Assembly: GCA_913774845.1 (NCBI GenBank) | Contig: CAJYJO010000043.1 | Location: forward strand, 61,564 to 125,563 | Direction: 5' to 3' | From: an uncultured Microbacterium sp. | GTDB taxonomy: Bacteria; Actinomycetota; Actinomycetes; Actinomycetales; Microbacteriaceae | DNA: 64,000 nucleotides | Notes under the pieces: model-generated | Database searches by the model: none | Seen by the model: only the letters and a program-made list of their open reading frames with translations | What the model was told of the DNA's origin: nothing | Made by a program: the position numbers and the translations under genes | Shown here: piece after piece, positions 24,491 to 34,141 of the stretch | How the letters are laid out: every line of letters begins with the position of its first letter | Position numbering within the stretch: the stretch's first letter is position 1

Positions 24491-24733
24491 GTGGACATCC
24501 GGGCACTGACTCTCGACGAGCGCCTGACCGCGGCCGTGATCATCATGCGAGACGCCATCGAGAAGCACGACCGCCGAGGCTGCAGCCCTCCGCGAGTCCG
24601 CAGGCAGTCCGCAGAAACCCCAATCTGGTTCGACGCGGGTCAACGCATGACGGCAATGAAATACCCGACCAAGTCAGTAAACCGTTCGAATACAATCAGA
24701 GCCAATCACCAACTCACAATTCACGAACTACCG
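24491..24733 (+). pseudogene. truncated gene at the right end of the island
   Basis: GTG 24491 opens a frame MDIRALTLDERLTAAVIIMRDAIEKHDRRG, whose first ~25 residues are a paralogue of the module at 23898. After residue 30 the sequence becomes Arg/Ser-rich and runs on through the att repeat into the next gene without a stop until 24907. It is therefore probably the 5' end of a gene cut by deletion or integration. The rest of 24574-24719 shows no convincing gene. Confidence 0.45.
24720..24733 (+). repeat. attR-like core repeat carrying the displaced yajQ end
   Basis: TTCACGAACTACCG preceded by CAA and followed by CTGA. In the yajQ frame this reads Q-F-T-N-Y-R-stop, the same last residues as YajQ, showing that this was the chromosomal sequence downstream of the crossover before insertion. 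It lies 26 bp before the start of the dihydrofolate-reductase-family gene. Confidence 0.8.
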
Positions 24734-24758
24734 CTGAGCCGATCCTCTGGGGGATGCC

Positions 24759-25400
24759 ATGGCCGTCCGCGTCGATCTGAACATCTCGCTCGACGGGGTG
24801 GCGATGCCCGCCGACCCCACGCCCGAGAACCCGATGGGCGAGGACTGGGGTCGCCTCGTCGCCGACTACATGGCGACGCGCACGTTCCGCGAGCGCGTCT
24901 TCGGTGACACCTCCGGCGCCGGGACGACGGGTGTGGACGATCGCTACGCGGCGGCGTACTTCGAGGGCATCGGCGCCGAGGTGATGGGCGCCGGGATGTT
25001 CGGGCTCCACGCGTTCCCCGACGATCCCGACTGGCGCGGCTGGTGGGGCGACGAACCGCCGTTCCGCGTGCCCGTCATCGTCCTCACACACCGTCCGCGC
25101 GAACCCCTCGACTTCGCCAACGGCACGCGCTTCGAGTTCTCGTCCGAGAGCATCGAGGATGCCGTGACCCGAGCTCGGAGTCTGGCCGGCGCGGGGGACG
25201 TCCGTGTGGGCGGTGGCCTGTCCACGGTCCGCGCGGCTCTCGCCGCCGACCTCGTCGACCGACTCCACGTCGCCGTACGTCCCGTGATCCTGGGGCGCGG
25301 CGGCCGCCTGTGGGACGACCTGCGCGGGCTCGACGCCCGCTACACGGTCACCTCGGAGGTGGCGGAGAGCGGCGTCGTGCACGTCACCTTCGCGAGATGA
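24759..25400 (+). CDS. dihydrofolate reductase family protein
   Basis: A 213-aa RibD/DHFR-fold protein starting MAVRVDLNISLDGVAMP. It has the family pattern of an N-terminal strand with SLDG, a central VIVLTHRPREPL strand and the GGGLSTVRAALAADLVDRLHVAVRPVILGRGGRLWDDL region that binds NADPH in RibD C-terminal domains. These proteins are common in actinobacteria and their substrates are mostly unknown. It was the immediate neighbour of yajQ before the island inserted. Confidence 0.88.
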   Translation: MAVRVDLNISLDGVAMPADPTPENPMGEDWGRLVADYMATRTFRERVFGDTSGAGTTGVDDRYAAAYFEGIGAEVMGAGMFGLHAFPDDPDWRGWWGDEPPFRVPVIVLTHRPREPLDFANGTRFEFSSESIEDAVTRARSLAGAGDVRVGGGLSTVRAALAADLVDRLHVAVRPVILGRGGRLWDDLRGLDARYTVTSEVAESGVVHVTFAR

Positions 25401-25534
25401 ACCGTCCCCTCGACCCGCTCACGTGTCCGACGTGCGGCGACCCGCTGCGTTTCGAGATCCTCGACGACGAGCGCTTCCTCGTCGCATGGTCGTGCGTCAA
25501 CTGCGGCCTCATCCGCACGACCGAGCCGGTGTGA
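25397..25534 (+). CDS. 45-aa zinc-ribbon protein
   Basis: MNRPLDPLTCPTCGDPLRF begins on ATG overlapping the preceding stop (ATGA). Two CxxC knuckles, CPTC and CVNC, spaced 24 residues apart, form a rubredoxin-like zinc ribbon. Translational coupling to the DHFR-family gene is clear. Function is unknown, possibly a protein-interaction partner of its neighbour. Confidence 0.68.
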   Translation: MNRPLDPLTCPTCGDPLRFEILDDERFLVAWSCVNCGLIRTTEPV

Positions 25535-25590
25535 TCCCGGACTCAGTTGATGATCTCGGCGTTCTCGTCTCGCATGATCGAGCGCCTCGG

Positions 25591-25908
25591 TCATGCGAGC
25601 GCCACGATGGCGGCACCAGCACCTGCGACGACCGCGTCCGCGAAGATGCCGATCCATCTGCTCGCCACTCGCAACGGAACGAGGAATCCCGCAGCCGCTA
25701 CGGCTGCGAGACCGACCGTGGTCAGCGCCGCGATGGCAATGCGCCCACTCTGGAAGCACGTCGGATCCGCCGGGAAGACCGCCGGACATACGGCCGGCCC
25801 CATCGCGAGCGCGACCACCCATACGCCCGCGATCAGAAGGCCCGTGAGCATCGTCAGCGCCGCCGCTGGACGTCGAACCGTGTGAGTCTTGAAGACGACG
25901 GAAGTCAT
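25591..25908 (-). CDS. small membrane protein, unknown
   Basis: A 105-aa protein with three hydrophobic segments (LTMLTGLLIAGVWVVALAMG, IAIAALTTVGLAAVAAAGFLV and the C-terminal IFADAVVAGAGAAIVALA). The first loop contains two Cys residues (AVCPAVFPADPTC), possibly a disulfide on the outer face. It has no recognised family and is convergent with the zinc-ribbon gene. A frame on the opposite strand at 25547-25885 is a shadow. Confidence 0.6.
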   Translation of the reverse strand: MTSVVFKTHTVRRPAAALTMLTGLLIAGVWVVALAMGPAVCPAVFPADPTCFQSGRIAIAALTTVGLAAVAAAGFLVPLRVASRWIGIFADAVVAGAGAAIVALA

Positions 25909-25957
25909 ACCCCCATGGGTAGCAGAAGCGACCCGGCCGCTGCGAGAGCCGGGGGAC

Positions 25958-26098
25958 TCAGCCCTCGATGCCGTTGATCATCTGCGTGATCTCGCGCTCG
26001 GTGTCGCGACCGACGTTGCGCTCCTCCATGCGCGACGGCATGTCGCTCTCGTCGTCGACCGAGGGGTTCTCGAAGGGCTGCTTCTGGTCCTTTTCCAT
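25958..26098 (-). CDS. small acidic hypothetical protein, 46 aa
   Basis: MEKDQKQPFENPSVDDESDMPSRMEERNVGRDTEREITQMINGIEG is short enough to describe only: first half disordered and acidic, second half an amphipathic helix. It lies 47 bp downstream of the acyl-CoA synthetase on the same strand, possibly co-transcribed. The lack of stops in other frames is uninformative at this GC content, but the balanced composition looks protein-like. Confidence 0.58.
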   Translation of the reverse strand: MEKDQKQPFENPSVDDESDMPSRMEERNVGRDTEREITQMINGIEG

Positions 26099-26145
26099 GG
26101 CTCGATGCTCACACGACGCGGTGGCCGTCGCGAGGGGGTTGCGTG

Positions 26146-27849
26146 TCAGCGGTCGCCGCGCAGGGCGGCATCCGTCCACTCGACGCAGGTGACCTCGCCG
26201 CGGGCGACGGCCTCCTCGCGCTGTCGGAGCTCGACGCGGCGGATCTTGCCCGAGATGGTCTTCGGCAGCTCGAAGAATTCCACCCGGCGCACGCGCTGGA
26301 ACGGCGCGAGCCGCTCGCGGGCAAAGCGGAGGATGTCCAGGGCGATCTCCTCCCCCGCCTCCCGCCCGTCCGCGAGGACGATGTAGGCCTTCGGCACGGC
26401 CAAGCGCAACTCGTCGGGCGCAGGGACGACGGCGGCCTCCACCACGGCGGGATGCTCGATCAGGACGCTCTCGAGCTCGAACGGGCTGATCTTGTAGTCC
26501 GACGCCTTGAACACGTCGTCGGTGCGGCCGATGTACGTGATGCTGCCGGTCTCGTCGCGCCGCGCCACGTCGCCGGTGTGGAACAGGCCGTCGGCGAACG
26601 CTTCGGCGTTGCGCTCGACATTGCCCACGTACCCGGTCATGAGGTTCACGGGGCGCTCGGTCAGGTCGATGCAGATCTCTCCCTCCTCGGCCCGCTCCCC
26701 CGTCACCGGGTCGACGAGCACCACCGGGCACCCGGGCAGCGGGCGCCCCATCGACCCGGGGACGAGCGATGCGCCGGGGGTGTTCGCCACCACGGCGGTC
26801 ATCTCGGTCTGTCCGTATCCGTCGCGGATGTCGAGCCCCCATGCCCGCTGCACCGCGGCGATGACCTCGGGGTTCAGCGGCTCCCCGGCCGAGACGACCT
26901 CGCGCAGAGCCCCGCGCCGCCCGGCGAGATCAGCCTGGATGAGCATGCGCCAGACGGTCGGCGGGGCGCAGAAGGTCGTGACGCGATCGTTCTCGAGTTC
27001 CGTCAGCAGACGCTCGGCGGAGAACCGCGAGTAGTTCAGCGCCAGCACCGTCGCTCCGGCGATCCACGGCGCGAAGAACAGGCTCCACGCGTGCTTCGCC
27101 CACCCCGGCGAGCTGATGGCGAGATGCACGTCGCCGGGCTGCAGTCCGAGCCAGTACATCGTGCTGAGGTGCCCCACCGGGTACGAGGAGTGCGTGTGCT
27201 CGACGAGCTTCGGCTTCGACGTGGTGCCCGAGGTGAAGTAGAGCAGCAGCCGATCGTCGGCGGTGGTCCCCGGATGCCGGGCGGGCTCGGCATCCGTCGA
27301 GAAGGCGTCGTCGTACGTCGCCCAGCCCGCATACTCCCCGCCCACGACGATGCGGCCGAGGCCCTCGGGGAGGTCGTCGAACTTGTCGGCGTCCGCCGCT
27401 CCGACGACGACATGGCGGATCTCGGCGCGATCGATGCGGTCGGCGAGGTCGACCCTACCGAGGGCGGTGGTCGTCGGGGCGATGACGCCGCCGAGCTTCA
27501 TGATGGCGAGCATCGCCTCCCACAGCTCCACGCGGTTGTCGAGCATGAGCAGCACCGACTCACCGCGACGGACACCCCGGGATGCCAACCACGCGGCGAC
27601 CTGATCGGAGCGGCGCGCGAGTTCGTCGAACGTGCGCTGGTGGTGCGTGCCGTCGTCGTCGACGACGATCAGCGCGGGAGAGTCGTTGCCGCGCGCCATC
27701 GGGTCGAACCAGTCGATCGCCCAGTTGAACGGTCCCTCGAATCGCGGCCAGGCGAAGCCCTCGGCGCGGGAGGGATCGGTGCGGGCGGCGAGGAGCTCGT
27801 CTCGGGCGGCGCGATAGCGCTCGGTCGCGGACGCGGTGGTGGGGCTCAT
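26146..27849 (-). CDS. AMP-binding acyl-CoA synthetase
   Basis: A 567-aa adenylate-forming ligase. The P-loop YFTSGTTSKPKLVEHTH, the A5 region DGYGQTEMTAVV, the A7 HTGDVARRDE and the A8 hinge IGRTDDVFKASDYKISPFELE are all present. The catalytic C-terminal lysine lies in LPKTISGKIRR. It fits the medium-chain or acetyl-type acyl-CoA synthetase group; the substrate is not determinable here. Start ATG 27849 has AAGGAG upstream. No beta-oxidation genes are adjacent. Confidence 0.9.
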   Translation of the reverse strand: MSPTTASATERYRAARDELLAARTDPSRAEGFAWPRFEGPFNWAIDWFDPMARGNDSPALIVVDDDGTHHQRTFDELARRSDQVAAWLASRGVRRGESVLLMLDNRVELWEAMLAIMKLGGVIAPTTTALGRVDLADRIDRAEIRHVVVGAADADKFDDLPEGLGRIVVGGEYAGWATYDDAFSTDAEPARHPGTTADDRLLLYFTSGTTSKPKLVEHTHSSYPVGHLSTMYWLGLQPGDVHLAISSPGWAKHAWSLFFAPWIAGATVLALNYSRFSAERLLTELENDRVTTFCAPPTVWRMLIQADLAGRRGALREVVSAGEPLNPEVIAAVQRAWGLDIRDGYGQTEMTAVVANTPGASLVPGSMGRPLPGCPVVLVDPVTGERAEEGEICIDLTERPVNLMTGYVGNVERNAEAFADGLFHTGDVARRDETGSITYIGRTDDVFKASDYKISPFELESVLIEHPAVVEAAVVPAPDELRLAVPKAYIVLADGREAGEEIALDILRFARERLAPFQRVRRVEFFELPKTISGKIRRVELRQREEAVARGEVTCVEWTDAALRGDR

Positions 27850-27918
27850 GGGTCTCCTTCGAACCCTCCTACGCTAGCCGCGCTCCGGCTCGGGATGCCG
27901 CTCCCCCGGCGTGCCGCG

Positions 27919-28881
27919 TCAGCGCAGCGCCCGCAGGCCGTCCTCGAGCGCCGCGTACGCGGCATGCCGAGCCGGCGGCGCCGAGAGGAACACGTCGTGC
28001 AGTGCCCCGTCGATGCGGGCGATGGTGACGGTGCGGGCGATGCGGGTGGCGGCCCGCGCGATGTCGTCGACGACGAGCACCGAGTCGCTCGCGCGCATCG
28101 CGTCGCTCCAGTGGGGCGTCACCGTCGACCGGGCCGACAGCAGCACCAGCGCCGGGCACCCGACATCGACTCCGGCGGCGACTCGCGCGTGGCCCGCAAT
28201 GATCGCGGCGAGCCACCCCGGGTGGGTGGAGAAGCCCTGCGACGGACGCCACCCCTCGGGGCTCTCGGGGAGAGTGCCCACGTCTCGTTGCGCGCGCGTG
28301 TAGAAGCCGAGGTCCACGACGGGGTGCGTGCCGAGCGGGTCTATGCGCGCGCGGGCGTTCACGAGCGGCGCCAGCGCCTGACGGCCCAGCGGGCCGAGCT
28401 GCAACTCGAGCCAGGGGCTGTTCAGCACGAGACCGTCGGCGACTCCCGGATGCCGCGCGGCCCAGAGCGTCAGGGTCAGGCCACCGGTGCTGTGCCCGAG
28501 CAGCAGCAGGCGGCGCCCCTCGCGCTTCGTGCCCATGGCATCCAGGGCCGCCTGGATGTCGGCGTCGTACACGTCGAGCGACGCGACGTACCCCGGCGAC
28601 TGGCCGGGGCGCAGGCTCCGGCCGTACTTGCGCAGATCGAGGGCGTGGAAGCGCGCGCCACGGTCGGTGAAGAACCTTGCGAGCCGGGTCTGGAAGAAGT
28701 AGTCCGACCATCCGTGCACGTACAGGACGTCGGTGTCGCGCAGCTCCCCGAACAACCGGGCACCCGGGTGCGGACGCGCGCGCACCACCGTCGCAACGAC
28801 CTCGCCCTCGGCGTCGTCGCCGAGCGGCAGGGTCTGCTGTTCGAAGCCGTCCCCGAGGATGTCCGGATGCCACTCCCCCAT
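27919..28881 (-). CDS. alpha/beta hydrolase
   Basis: A 320-aa hydrolase with the nucleophile elbow GHSTGGL, an upstream oxyanion region VLYVHGWSDYFFQ and a C-terminal His (DGALHDVFLSAP). This is the serine aminopeptidase/lysophospholipase-like (Hydrolase_4) layout. ATG 28881 is preferred because TAGGCT lies 6 nt upstream (leaderless). Its natural substrate is unknown, perhaps a monoacylglycerol or other ester. Confidence 0.85.
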   Translation of the reverse strand: MGEWHPDILGDGFEQQTLPLGDDAEGEVVATVVRARPHPGARLFGELRDTDVLYVHGWSDYFFQTRLARFFTDRGARFHALDLRKYGRSLRPGQSPGYVASLDVYDADIQAALDAMGTKREGRRLLLLGHSTGGLTLTLWAARHPGVADGLVLNSPWLELQLGPLGRQALAPLVNARARIDPLGTHPVVDLGFYTRAQRDVGTLPESPEGWRPSQGFSTHPGWLAAIIAGHARVAAGVDVGCPALVLLSARSTVTPHWSDAMRASDSVLVVDDIARAATRIARTVTIARIDGALHDVFLSAPPARHAAYAALEDGLRALR

Positions 28882-29609
28882 CGCCACAGCCTAGGCCCGC
28901 CGCATCCATCTCGAGGATGACCCGAAGGCCCTCCCGGGACGGACGCGCCGACGGACGACGCTCCGTACCGTGAGAACGTGCACCCCCGACACTGGCTCGT
29001 CCCCGCTCTGCTCGTCGCCGCGGCGTCCCTCGTCCTGGGGGGGCCTGACGAGTTTCGGGCAGACCGTCCTGCCCGCCGCGCTCTCGTCGTTCGCGAACTC
29101 CGCCGGCGGGTGGACGATCCTCGCCTTCGGGCTCGTGTGGCTCGCGCACGTACGCCTCCCCGTCGCGGCGGTCCTGGGCGCCGTCTCGTTCGTCCTGCTC
29201 GTAGAGGGCTATCGGATCGTCTCGGGCTGGCGCGGGTACTACTACGCCGAGCCGTTCCAGGACACGTTCACCGTCATCGGGCTCCTCGCCGGTCCCCTCG
29301 TCGGGCTGTCGGCGGCAGTCGTGCGGTCCGGACCGGACCGGTGGAAGCCGCTCGCGGCATCGCCCGTGGCCGCCGTGCTGCTCGGCGAGGGCGTCTACGG
29401 TCTCACCGTCGTCGCGGCGTCGACCAGCCCGGTCTACTGGATCGTGCAGATCGTCCTCGGCGCAGCGCTGCTGATCGCCGTCGTCGTCGCCGCTCGCCCG
29501 CGCGTACTCCTCAGCGCGCTCGGCGTCCTCGCGGCCCTCGGCGGCGCGGGCGCCTTCGTGTGGTTCTACCTGTGGGTGGGGCAGCTCGGCGCGGGCGGCG
29601 GAAACCGCC

Positions 29610-30878
<1,269 letters not shown>

Positions 30879-30892
30879 GAGGTGCTGCTCCT

Positions 30893-31741
30893 TTAACCCT
30901 TGACCGCGCCCTGGGTGAGACCGGACACGATCCGACGCTGGAAGATGACGACGACGATGACGATGGGGATCGTCACCACGATGGCGGCGGCCGAGATGGC
31001 GCCGGTGGGCTCCTCGAACTGCGAGGCCCCGGTGAAGAACGACAGGGCCGCGGGCACCGGGCGCGCGGCATCCGTCGAGGTGAGCGAGATGCCGTAGACG
31101 AAGTCGTTCCAGGCGATGAAGAACGCGATGATCGCCGTCGTGAAGACGCCGGGAGCCGCGAGCGGCACGACCGTCTTGCGGAAAGCCTCGAAGGGCGTCG
31201 CCCCGTCGACCTGGGCGGCCTGCTCGAGCTCCCACGGGATCTGCCGGAAGAACGCGGCGAGCGTCCAGATCGAGATCGGCAGCGTCAGCGACAGGTAGGG
31301 GATGATCAGACCGAGCCACGTGTCGTACAGGCCGATCACGCGCCACAGGTTGAACAGCGGGGTGACGATCGACACGATCGGGAACACCGAGACCGCGAGC
31401 GCCGTCGTGAGGATGATGCGCTTGCCCGGGAAGTCCAGGCGCGCGATCGCGTAGGCGCAGAGCGTCGCGAGCACCACCGCGATGAACGTCGCGATGAGAG
31501 AGATGCCGATCGAGTTGCGCAGCGCCGGCAGGAACAGGTCCTGAGCACTGCCGCCCGGAGCGAGGATCGTGGCGTAGTTGTCGAGGGTCCACTCCTGCGG
31601 CAGCAGGGTGCCGGAGAACAACCCCGCCGGTGTCTTGAACGAGGTCATGAGGATCGAGAACACCGGGAACAGCGACCACACCAGCACGGCCGCGATGATC
31701 ACGATCCACGTGATCCGCTGGGGCCAGGTCATTGCGCGCAT
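30893..31741 (-). CDS. carbohydrate ABC transporter permease (MalG type)
   Basis: A 282-aa inner-membrane component with six helices. The EAA loop that docks the ATPase is visible as ELEQAAQVDGATPFEAFRKTVVPLAAPG. The start ATG 31741 shares its A with the stop of the preceding permease (TGATG), so the two are translationally coupled. It ends 14 bp before the ATPase start. Substrate is unknown, probably an oligosaccharide. Confidence 0.93.
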   Translation of the reverse strand: MRAMTWPQRITWIVIIAAVLVWSLFPVFSILMTSFKTPAGLFSGTLLPQEWTLDNYATILAPGGSAQDLFLPALRNSIGISLIATFIAVVLATLCAYAIARLDFPGKRIILTTALAVSVFPIVSIVTPLFNLWRVIGLYDTWLGLIIPYLSLTLPISIWTLAAFFRQIPWELEQAAQVDGATPFEAFRKTVVPLAAPGVFTTAIIAFFIAWNDFVYGISLTSTDAARPVPAALSFFTGASQFEEPTGAISAAAIVVTIPIVIVVVIFQRRIVSGLTQGAVKG

Positions 31742-32706
31742 CAGGAGTTCCTCCCAGCCGACAGATCCACTTTGAAGCCCTTGATGAAGATGCCCGCGAT
31801 GATCAGGACGCTGAGGAACAGCAGCACCGAGATCGCGGAGCCCAGTCCGATCTCCAGACGCCCGATCGAGGTGTTGTAGGCCAGGAGCGACAGGGCCTCG
31901 GTGTTGTTGGCGCCCGCCGTCATGATGAAGATGTTGTCGAAGATGCGGAACGCCTCGAGGGTGCGGAAGAGCACGGCGACCATGATCGCGGCCTTCATGT
32001 TCGGCAGGATCACCCGGCGCAGGACCTCCCATGAGGTGGCGCCGTCGACCTTCGCCGCCTCCTCGAGGTCGCCCGGCACCTGGGCCAGGCCCGAGAGCAG
32101 CAGGAGCGAGATGAACGGGGTCGTCTTCCAGACCTCGCTGAGGATGATCACCGTGAGCGAGGTGCCCTGGTACGCGAACCAGTTGAGGTTCTCGTCGAAC
32201 CCGGGGATCCACGACAGCCAGTTGTTGACGTACCCGCCGGAGTTGATGTCGAAGGCGTAGAAGAACGCGAAGGCCGACACGACCGTGATGATGCCGTAGG
32301 GCACGAGGATCGCGGTCCGCGCGAAGCCGCGCAGCTTCTTGATCGCCCGGTGCATGACGAGCGCGAACCCGAAGCCGATGATGAGCTCGAGCAGCACCGT
32401 GACGACGGTGATGAACAGTGTCACCCCCATCGACTGCCAGAAGGCCGGGTCACCGAGGATGACCTGGTAGTTGCGGAACCAGATGAACTCCCGGTCACCG
32501 GGGGCGGTCAGACGCAGGCTGAAGAGGGAGTCCCATAGCGCCTGCACGATCGGGTACAGCGTGACCAGCAGCATGATGCCGAAGGCGGGCCCGGCGAGCA
32601 TCCACCCCAGGCGCGCCTCGGCCCGGGCACGATCGGAACGGCGCTTCTTCGTCGGAGCCTCCGGCTCCTCGCGCCTCGTCGCGCGGGTGACGGTCGTGTC
32701 GGTCAC
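31741..32706 (-). CDS. sugar ABC transporter permease (MalF type)
   Basis: A 321-aa permease with a charged N-terminal tail and six helices. The EAA loop reads DLEEAAKVDGATSWEVLRRVILPNMK. GTG 32706 overlaps the stop of the binding-protein gene by 4 nt (GTGA). It pairs with the MalG-type permease as a heterodimer. The longer frame to 33396 is antisense and in-frame read-through over the binding-protein gene, and is rejected. Confidence 0.93.
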   Translation of the reverse strand: MTDTTVTRATRREEPEAPTKKRRSDRARAEARLGWMLAGPAFGIMLLVTLYPIVQALWDSLFSLRLTAPGDREFIWFRNYQVILGDPAFWQSMGVTLFITVVTVLLELIIGFGFALVMHRAIKKLRGFARTAILVPYGIITVVSAFAFFYAFDINSGGYVNNWLSWIPGFDENLNWFAYQGTSLTVIILSEVWKTTPFISLLLLSGLAQVPGDLEEAAKVDGATSWEVLRRVILPNMKAAIMVAVLFRTLEAFRIFDNIFIMTAGANNTEALSLLAYNTSIGRLEIGLGSAISVLLFLSVLIIAGIFIKGFKVDLSAGRNS

Positions 32707-33968
32707 AGCAGACGCTCCCCTCTGAGCACCGCGAGGATGAAGTCGGTCGAGGTCTCGGGCGTCGTGTCGGGGTTCACCGCGTTCGGCGGATGCCACGTGC
32801 GCTGCAGGCCGATCGAGATCTCGTTGTAGTACGGCGTCTGGGGTCGCGGGGCGCCCAGCTGCAGCGACTCGGCGATCGTGGAGGCCATCGGGAACTTCTC
32901 GTTCACCTCGGCGTCGTCGTACGCGGCGAGGTTCGAGGGCGGGTTGCCGTTGGTGACGAAGTACTGCGCCTGGTTCTCGGGGCTGACGATGCAGGCCACC
33001 GCCTGCCACGCGAGGTCGATGTTCTCGCTGTACGCGCCGACGCCGAGGTTGATCCCGCCGACGGGCGGCGCGGCCGGGGTGCCGGCATCCACTCGGGGGT
33101 ACACCGCCCAGCCGAGGTCGTCGATCACCTCGGGGGCCGCACCCTGCATGGCCGGGTAGACGAAGGGCCAGTTGACCATGAACGAGCCGTTGTCGCCCTG
33201 GAAGAGGTTCATGCTGGCGTTCTCGTCGGCGGTGGGAAGACCCGGACCGCCGAGATTCGACGAGCCGATGCGCCCGATGATCTCGGCCGCCTTCTTCCCG
33301 GCGTCGGACTCCAGGCCCAGCTGCATCTCGTCGGGCTTGGCGTCGGGGTTCTCGAGGATCTGCCCGCCGCCCGAGGCGACCAGCGCGTTGATCCACACCG
33401 TCATCGACTCCGCGAGGGCGCCCTGCACGCCGAGCTGCTTGTTCTGGTCCTCGGCGGCCTGCATGATCTGGTCCCAGGTGACCGGCTGGGTCATGTCGAG
33501 GCCCGCGGCCTCGGCGACGGACTTGCGGTACCAGAGCAACTGCGTGTTGGCCCAGAACGGCACGGTGACCAGCTCGCCGTTCCAGCTCGCGGACTGCACC
33601 GCGCCCTGCACGACGCCGTCGGTGTTCTGCAGGTCGTCGGGCACGGGGGCGAGGAAGCCGGGCTCGGCCAGCTCGGGGATGAACGGCGGGTCGAGGCTCA
33701 TGATGTCGAGCGACCGGTCGCTCGCCGCGAGACGCCGGGCGAGCTGTTCACGCTGCGAAGCGGCGTCGCGCGGGAGCAGCGAGGTCTCGATGCGGTACGC
33801 CCCGTCGGCGGCCTCGGTACAGGATGCCGCGATCTCGGCCTGACCGCCGTCGTCGGGGTTGATGTACCAGGTCAGCGTCGGCACCCCGTCACCCGCGGAG
33901 CAGGCGCCGAGCGTGCCCGCGAGGGCGAGAGCCGCCGCCCCGGCCACGATCCGTCTCACCGTTCGCAT
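32703..33968 (-). CDS. extracellular sugar-binding lipoprotein
   Basis: A 421-aa family 1 solute-binding protein. The lipobox is LGAC at about residue 20, in MRTVRRIVAGAAALALAGTLGAC. The mature domain has the usual TWYINPDDGG start, NTQLLWYRK and VTWDQIMQAAEDQNKQLG segments and aromatic residues for sugar stacking. It is first in the operon (binding protein, permease, permease, ATPase). No transcriptional regulator or glycosidase is adjacent to hint at the sugar. Confidence 0.92.
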   Translation of the reverse strand: MRTVRRIVAGAAALALAGTLGACSAGDGVPTLTWYINPDDGGQAEIAASCTEAADGAYRIETSLLPRDAASQREQLARRLAASDRSLDIMSLDPPFIPELAEPGFLAPVPDDLQNTDGVVQGAVQSASWNGELVTVPFWANTQLLWYRKSVAEAAGLDMTQPVTWDQIMQAAEDQNKQLGVQGALAESMTVWINALVASGGGQILENPDAKPDEMQLGLESDAGKKAAEIIGRIGSSNLGGPGLPTADENASMNLFQGDNGSFMVNWPFVYPAMQGAAPEVIDDLGWAVYPRVDAGTPAAPPVGGINLGVGAYSENIDLAWQAVACIVSPENQAQYFVTNGNPPSNLAAYDDAEVNEKFPMASTIAESLQLGAPRPQTPYYNEISIGLQRTWHPPNAVNPDTTPETSTDFILAVLRGERLL

Positions 33969-34100
33969 CCGGCCCCCTCGCCTCGGTGCGGGGACCGGAC
34001 GGCCCCCTCGTCGTGGCATCCATCCTGTCGAAGCCGCGAGAACCGGGGCACGAGGCTTGCCCCCGGCGCGGGCGGGGTGGTAATCGCGCGGGCGGAACGA

Positions 34101-34132
34101 CGAACCGCCCCGTCCGGAGACGGGGCGGTTCG
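34101..34132 (-). terminator. intrinsic terminator of the ferredoxin reductase gene
   Basis: CGAACCGCCCCGTC and its exact complement form a perfect 14-bp stem with a CGGA loop, 10 nt after the stop at 34142. No long T run follows, as is common in high-GC actinobacteria. It isolates the sugar-transport operon from the upstream gene. Confidence 0.82.
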
Positions 34133-34141
34133 AAGACGGGA

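Larger units (their letters stand above)
20115..24733. mobile_element. 4.6-kb genomic island integrated in the 3' end of yajQ
   Basis: The island is bounded by a 14-bp perfect direct repeat TTCACGAACTACCG (20115-20128 and 24720-24733). The left copy is the end of yajQ. The right copy, in CAATTCACGAACTACCGCTGA, reads Q F T N Y R stop and represents the original yajQ terminus. Inside, TTA and ATA codons appear and the heptamer GGATGCC/GGCATCC, frequent on both sides, is absent. Contents are a three-gene operon, an excisionase-like HTH gene, a repressor-like HTH gene, a small membrane protein, small ORFs and a duplicated short module. No integrase is recognisable, so it appears non-autonomous or decayed. 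Confidence 0.85.

Noticed and set aside
20133-24719. CRISPR array in the island
   Set aside because: No regularly spaced direct repeats of 25-40 bp are present. The only repeats are the att cores and one duplicated gene segment.
24362-24907. 181-aa plus-strand gene spanning the right island junction
   Set aside because: Only ~30 residues look coded. The N-terminal part is antisense to the HTH gene and the C-terminal part runs in the wrong frame through the DHFR-family gene.
27869-29149. 426-aa minus-strand frame
   Set aside because: It is a frame-shifted shadow of the alpha/beta hydrolase and of the DUF6518-like gene.
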